From an uncultured Christensenella sp. (GTDB lineage: Bacteria; Bacillota; Clostridia; Christensenellales; Pumilibacteraceae): DNA of 64,000 nucleotides. Below the pieces are notes generated by a model, which worked only from the letters and a program-made list of their open reading frames with translations, did no database searches and had not been told where the DNA came from. The translations under genes were made by a program, and so were the position numbers. The stretch covers positions 1-64,000 of the forward strand of contig CAJTNI010000003.1 in NCBI GenBank assembly GCA_910577945.1. The letters run 5' to 3'. Positions within the stretch are counted from its first letter, which is position 1. Each line of letters opens with the position of its first letter. Positions 60,342 to 64,000 of this stretch are shown in pieces.

Positions 60342-63300
60342 TTTTCCACCGCGAGCGTCGCCGTATACCCGTTGATATCTGCGGTTTCCGCATTCGCCGC
60401 ACCGCCGCCCGCCAGCCTTTCGACCGCCGTGGCGAGCGTGACCTTGGCGATTTTCTCGCCGTGCTCGGCGAACACGCGCTCGATAAACGCGTCGCCGCCG
60501 TAATACAGCTTTATCCTATCCGTAACGTCGAACCCGCTGTTCTTGCGCATAGTCTGCACCTTGGAAATTATCTCGCGCGCACACCCCTCGCTCCTGAGCT
60601 CGTCGGTGAGCGTGGCGTCGAGCGCAACGGTCAGCTCGCCGTCGCTCTCCACCGAATACCCCGCCGCGCCGCGCGTCGCAATCAGCATATCGTCCTTGGT
60701 AAGCTCCACTCTGCCGCCGTCGACGTCGAACGCGTACGTCGCGCCGCTCAGCGCGGTGCGCGCCGCGATATCGCCGTTTTCGGCAAGGTGCGCGCGTATC
60801 GCGCCCACCAACTTCCCGTACTTCGGTCCTACGGTTTTAAGTTGCGGCTTGACGTCGTAGCCCGTAAGCTCGCCAGTACCGCCGCATACCACCTCTTTAA
60901 CGTTCAATTCGTCGGCGAGTATATCGGCGTACCGCGCGGGGAATTCGCCTCCGACCACAACCTTTGACAGCGTTTGACGGTTTTTAATTCCGCTCTTGTT
61001 GCGCGCCGCCCTGCCGAGCTCCGCCGCCTTTATAACACGCTCCATGTCCTCGGACAGCCGCACGTCGATAAGCGCCGCGTTCGACTTTGGAAAGTCGCAC
61101 ATATGCACGGACAGCGGCGCGGTCTTGTCCACCGTGCGCACTATGTTCTGATAAATCTCCTCGGCGATAAACGGCGTGTACGGCGCGGTCAGGCGCGTAA
61201 GCGTTTCGAGCGCGGTGTACAGCGTGTAGAACGCCGCGGTCTTGTCCTCGCCCATGCCGCCGCTCCAAAACCGCTCGCGCGAGCGGCGCACGTACCAATT
61301 CGACAGCGTCTCGGTAAACGCGGCAATCGCGCGCGCCGATTCGTACAGCTTGTAATCGGCAAGGTCGCCGTCCACCTTTTTGACAAGCGCGTTAAGCTCG
61401 CTCAACAGCCACTTGTCCATAAGCGTGTACTTGACCTTTTTCGCGTCGACCTTCGTCGGGTCGAACCCGTCGATATCGGCGTACATAACGTAAAACGCAT
61501 AGGTGTTGTACAGCGTTCCGAGGTATTTGTTTTGCGATTCGGTAACCGCTTTCATATAGAACCGCGACGGCAGGTACGGCGCGGAATTGGTATAGTAATA
61601 CCAGCGCACCGCGTCCGCGCCCGTCACGTCGAGCACCGACCACGGGTCGACTACGTTGCCGAGGTGCTTGGACTGCTTGCGCCCCTGCTCGTCGGTCACG
61701 TGCCCGAGCACCAAGCAATTCTTGAACGGCGCTTTGCCGAACAGCAGCGTGGAAATAACGAGCAGCGTGTAGAACCAGCCGCGCGTTTGGTCCACCGCCT
61801 CGGAAATGAAATCGGCGGGGAACGTTTTTTCGAACACGTCCTTGTTCTCGAACGGATAATGATACTGCGCAAACGGCATAGACCCCGAATCGTACCAGCA
61901 ATCTATAACCTCGGGCGTGCGCCGCATAGTGCCGCCGCACGCGCACTTGTAGGTCGCGCCGTCCACGAACGGCTTATGCAGCTCGATATCGCCCTTTATT
62001 CCGCATTTGTCTTTAAGCTCTTGTTTGGAGCCGATAGCCTCTTTCTTGCCGCACTCGTCGCACACCCAGATAGGCAACGGCGTGCCCCAATACCTGTCGC
62101 GCGACAAGCCCCAATCGATTACGTTTTCCAAAAAATTGCCCATGCGCCCCGTGCCGATGGACTGCGGATACCAATTAACGCTCGCGTTGCTCGCCATAAG
62201 CTCGTCCTTGACCGCCGTGGTCTTGATGAACCACGACGAACGCGCGTAGTAAAGCAACGGCGTATTGCACCGCCAGCAGAACGGATACGAGTGCGTGTAC
62301 ATGGGCGCGGAAATCAGCAGCCCGCGCGCCTTCAAGTCGGATATTATATCCTTGTCGGCGTCCTTGCAAAACTTGCCCGCAAACGCCGCAGGCTCGATAA
62401 ACCGTCCGCGCTCGTCTATGGTTTGAACGAGCGGCAGCCCGCACGCCTTGCCCACGCGCGAGTCGTCCTCGCCGAACGCGGGCGCGATATGCACTATGCC
62501 CGTGCCCTCGGACAGCGTGACGTACCCGTCAGCCACCACGCGATACGCGTCGTCCTTGCCGTCATACGTCTTGTACAACGGCGCGTAATGCGCGCCGACC
62601 AGCTCGCCGCCCTTGAACGTTTTTACTATCTCGTACTTTTCGAAATGCTTTTCTACAAGCTCTTTTGCGAGCACGTACCGCTTGCCGTCCGTCTCGATTA
62701 GCGCGTATTCGAACTCGGCGTTTACGCACAGCCCGACGTTGGACGGCAGCGTCCACGGCGTGGTCGTCCAGGCGAGAAAGCTCGCGCCGCCGCAAAAGTC
62801 GGACGGGAACGCGACGACCGCCGTGCGCTCGGTCACGTCCTTATAGCCCTGCGCCACCTCGTGCGAGGATAGCGCCGTGCCGCAGCGCGGGCAGTACGGC
62901 ACAATCTTGTGTCCTTTGTAAATGAGCCCGCGGTCGAATATGGTTTTCAGCGACCACCACACCGACTCGATATATTTATCGTCGTAGGTAACGTACGGAT
63001 TTTCCATGTCCGCCCAATACCCGACGCGCTCGGACATACGCTCCCATTCGGATTTGTATTTCCAAACGCTCTGCTTGCATTTTTCGATAAACGGCCGCAC
63101 GCCGTACTTTTCGATATCCTGCTTGCCGTCTATTTCGAGCGACTTTTCCACTTCCAGCTCGACGGGCAAGCCGTGAGTATCCCAGCCCGCCTTGCGCAGC
63201 ACGTGCTCGCCCTTCATGGTGTGGTAGCGCGGGATAATATCCTTCATCGTGCGCGTAAGCACGTGCCCCACGTGCGGCTTGCCGTTGGCGGTCGGCGGAC

Positions 63301-63433
63301 CGTCGTAGAACGAAAACTCCGCGCCGCCCTCGCGCGCGGTTATACTCTTGTTAAAAACGTCGTGCTCCTGCCAAAACCCCAGCACCGACTTTTCAGTTTC
63401 CACAGGGTTGTAACCCGTAACCTTCTTATACAT
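60335..63433 (-). CDS. ileS: Isoleucine-tRNA ligase
   Basis: 1032 residues. HIGH-type motif GKPHVGHVL, editing domain, KMSKS-type motif KQSKHLGN, anticodon-binding domain, and a C-terminal extension without the usual zinc finger. It charges tRNA-Ile. The overall sequence fits the eukaryote-like type 2 IleRS often linked to mupirocin tolerance, a family trend and not a phenotype proven here. Only 40 bp separate it from the gene upstream, so no T-box leader is present. Confidence 0.96.
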   Translation of the reverse strand: MYKKVTGYNPVETEKSVLGFWQEHDVFNKSITAREGGAEFSFYDGPPTANGKPHVGHVLTRTMKDIIPRYHTMKGEHVLRKAGWDTHGLPVELEVEKSLEIDGKQDIEKYGVRPFIEKCKQSVWKYKSEWERMSERVGYWADMENPYVTYDDKYIESVWWSLKTIFDRGLIYKGHKIVPYCPRCGTALSSHEVAQGYKDVTERTAVVAFPSDFCGGASFLAWTTTPWTLPSNVGLCVNAEFEYALIETDGKRYVLAKELVEKHFEKYEIVKTFKGGELVGAHYAPLYKTYDGKDDAYRVVADGYVTLSEGTGIVHIAPAFGEDDSRVGKACGLPLVQTIDERGRFIEPAAFAGKFCKDADKDIISDLKARGLLISAPMYTHSYPFCWRCNTPLLYYARSSWFIKTTAVKDELMASNASVNWYPQSIGTGRMGNFLENVIDWGLSRDRYWGTPLPIWVCDECGKKEAIGSKQELKDKCGIKGDIELHKPFVDGATYKCACGGTMRRTPEVIDCWYDSGSMPFAQYHYPFENKDVFEKTFPADFISEAVDQTRGWFYTLLVISTLLFGKAPFKNCLVLGHVTDEQGRKQSKHLGNVVDPWSVLDVTGADAVRWYYYTNSAPYLPSRFYMKAVTESQNKYLGTLYNTYAFYVMYADIDGFDPTKVDAKKVKYTLMDKWLLSELNALVKKVDGDLADYKLYESARAIAAFTETLSNWYVRRSRERFWSGGMGEDKTAAFYTLYTALETLTRLTAPYTPFIAEEIYQNIVRTVDKTAPLSVHMCDFPKSNAALIDVRLSEDMERVIKAAELGRAARNKSGIKNRQTLSKVVVGGEFPARYADILADELNVKEVVCGGTGELTGYDVKPQLKTVGPKYGKLVGAIRAHLAENGDIAARTALSGATYAFDVDGGRVELTKDDMLIATRGAAGYSVESDGELTVALDATLTDELRSEGCAREIISKVQTMRKNSGFDVTDRIKLYYGGDAFIERVFAEHGEKIAKVTLATAVERLAGGGAANAETADINGYTATLAVEKC

Positions 63434-63473
63434 AAACCCGAATATCTCCCGTAGCTTTTGCCTGTAAAGTACG

Positions 63474-64000
63474 TCAAATCAAGTACGCGTAAACGCCGAC
63501 GAATTGCAGCGCCGCGCCCGCCGTTACGAAAAAATGCCATAGCGCGTGATTGAACGGAATTTTCTTAATCGCGTAAAAGATTATGCCCAGCGAATACGCA
63601 AGCCCGCCGCCTATCAAAAACCAAAAGCAGCCCCAGCCGCACAACGCGACTATGCGGTTGATGCGAATAACGCACGCCCAGCCCATAACGACGTACGCGA
63701 TAAGGCTGAACACCTTGAACTTTGTCACGTTAATCGCATTGAACACAACGGACAAAATCGCCGTCGCCGAAACCACGGCAAACAGCGTGTATCCCCAAAT
63801 CATATCGGCGGAAGTGCCGCGCAACATGCCTATTAGCATGACGGGCGCGTACGTGCCGAATATAAGTACGGAAATAGTGCAATGGTCGAGCCTGCGGAAC
63901 ACCGCGCGGCGCTTGCTGCCGTACGGCATTGCATGGTAAAGCGTGCTTATAACAAACATGGTAATCATCGCCAGCCCGTATATGAACGCCGACGCAATAC
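63474..64000 (-). CDS. Hemolysin III/YqfA-type membrane protein, 5' end cut by the window
   Basis: At least 175 residues. The frame stays open past the internal ATG 63968 to the right edge. It begins with the family signature SAFIYG then STLYHAMP and continues with RRLDHCTISVLIFGTYAP and a C-terminal NHALWHFFVTAG, giving the conserved His and Asp set of the PAQR/hemolysin III family, with about five helices visible. Family members have a proposed metal-dependent hydrolase role in membranes. Confidence 0.88.
   Translation of the reverse strand, partial: IASAFIYGLAMITMFVISTLYHAMPYGSKRRAVFRRLDHCTISVLIFGTYAPVMLIGMLRGTSADMIWGYTLFAVVSATAILSVVFNAINVTKFKVFSLIAYVVMGWACVIRINRIVALCGWGCFWFLIGGGLAYSLGIIFYAIKKIPFNHALWHFFVTAGAALQFVGVYAYLI

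Noticed and set aside
63434..63473. T-box leader expected before ileS
   Set aside because: Only 40 bp separate ileS from the preceding gene, too short for a T-box.

Overview
The window looks like a chromosomal segment of an uncultured, strictly anaerobic, fermentative Clostridia-type Firmicute. Pointers are SpoIIQ- and SpoIIE-like proteins, a putative group B [FeFe]-hydrogenase next to a PAS-containing sensory [FeFe]-hydrogenase, AdhE, rubrerythrin beside a PerR-type regulator, and the rpmE-yqhQ-prmC-prfA order. A Christensenellales-like gut lineage would fit, but the sequence alone does not prove it. No rRNA, tRNA, CRISPR array or riboswitch was recognised.

Left part (1-12.4 kb, all minus strand): one tightly coupled operon. 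In transcription order it encodes a small membrane/coiled-coil protein, a right-handed beta-helix protein, a three-helix membrane protein, a thymidylate-kinase-like P-loop kinase, an NTP_transf_5-type nucleotidyltransferase, a BtrH/C39-like acyltransferase, an acyl carrier protein (ACP), an AMP-forming acyl ligase, a second ACP, a second BtrH/C39-like acyltransferase, a beta-sandwich protein, and a giant RHS/YD-repeat protein that runs off the left edge. Most junctions are overlaps of 4-26 bp. A carrier-protein acylation cassette co-expressed with an RHS protein is the most unusual feature of the window. Upstream lie phased 20-bp repeats, a large imperfect palindrome and a large serine recombinase.

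12.7-20.5 kb: an AT-rich accessory zone. It holds the recombinase, an intact AbiH-like gene and a truncated AbiH copy, then displaced RHS C-terminal (Hint plus toxin) cassettes with small immunity-like genes, a broken IS3-type transposase fragment and several frameshifted remnants.

20.5-28.5 kb: a BspA-type leucine-rich-repeat protein, a frameshifted small gene, and a two-gene module joining a 12-helix membrane McrB-like AAA+ ATPase to a zinc-ribbon partner with possible McrC/DUF2357 resemblance.

28.5-64 kb: mostly core genome. It holds an oxidative-stress operon (PerR, rubrerythrin, DUF2871) behind a perfect 7-1-7 operator; sugar genes (esterase, GH31 with PA14, GH36, rhaD, rhaA); a head-to-head junction where rhaA and a DeoR-type regulator both lose their 5' ends; translation genes (prfA, a YqhQ-PrmC fusion, rpmE); a SpoIIQ-like peptidase; a lipoprotein resembling GT80 sialyltransferases; a hydrogenase sensor/phosphatase operon; adhE; an aldo/keto reductase; galT; a pseudouridine synthase; an rRNA-type methyltransferase; ileS; and a hemolysin III-type membrane protein cut by the right edge. 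Two related noncoding elements with terminal inverted repeats sit at the 3' ends of two genes.
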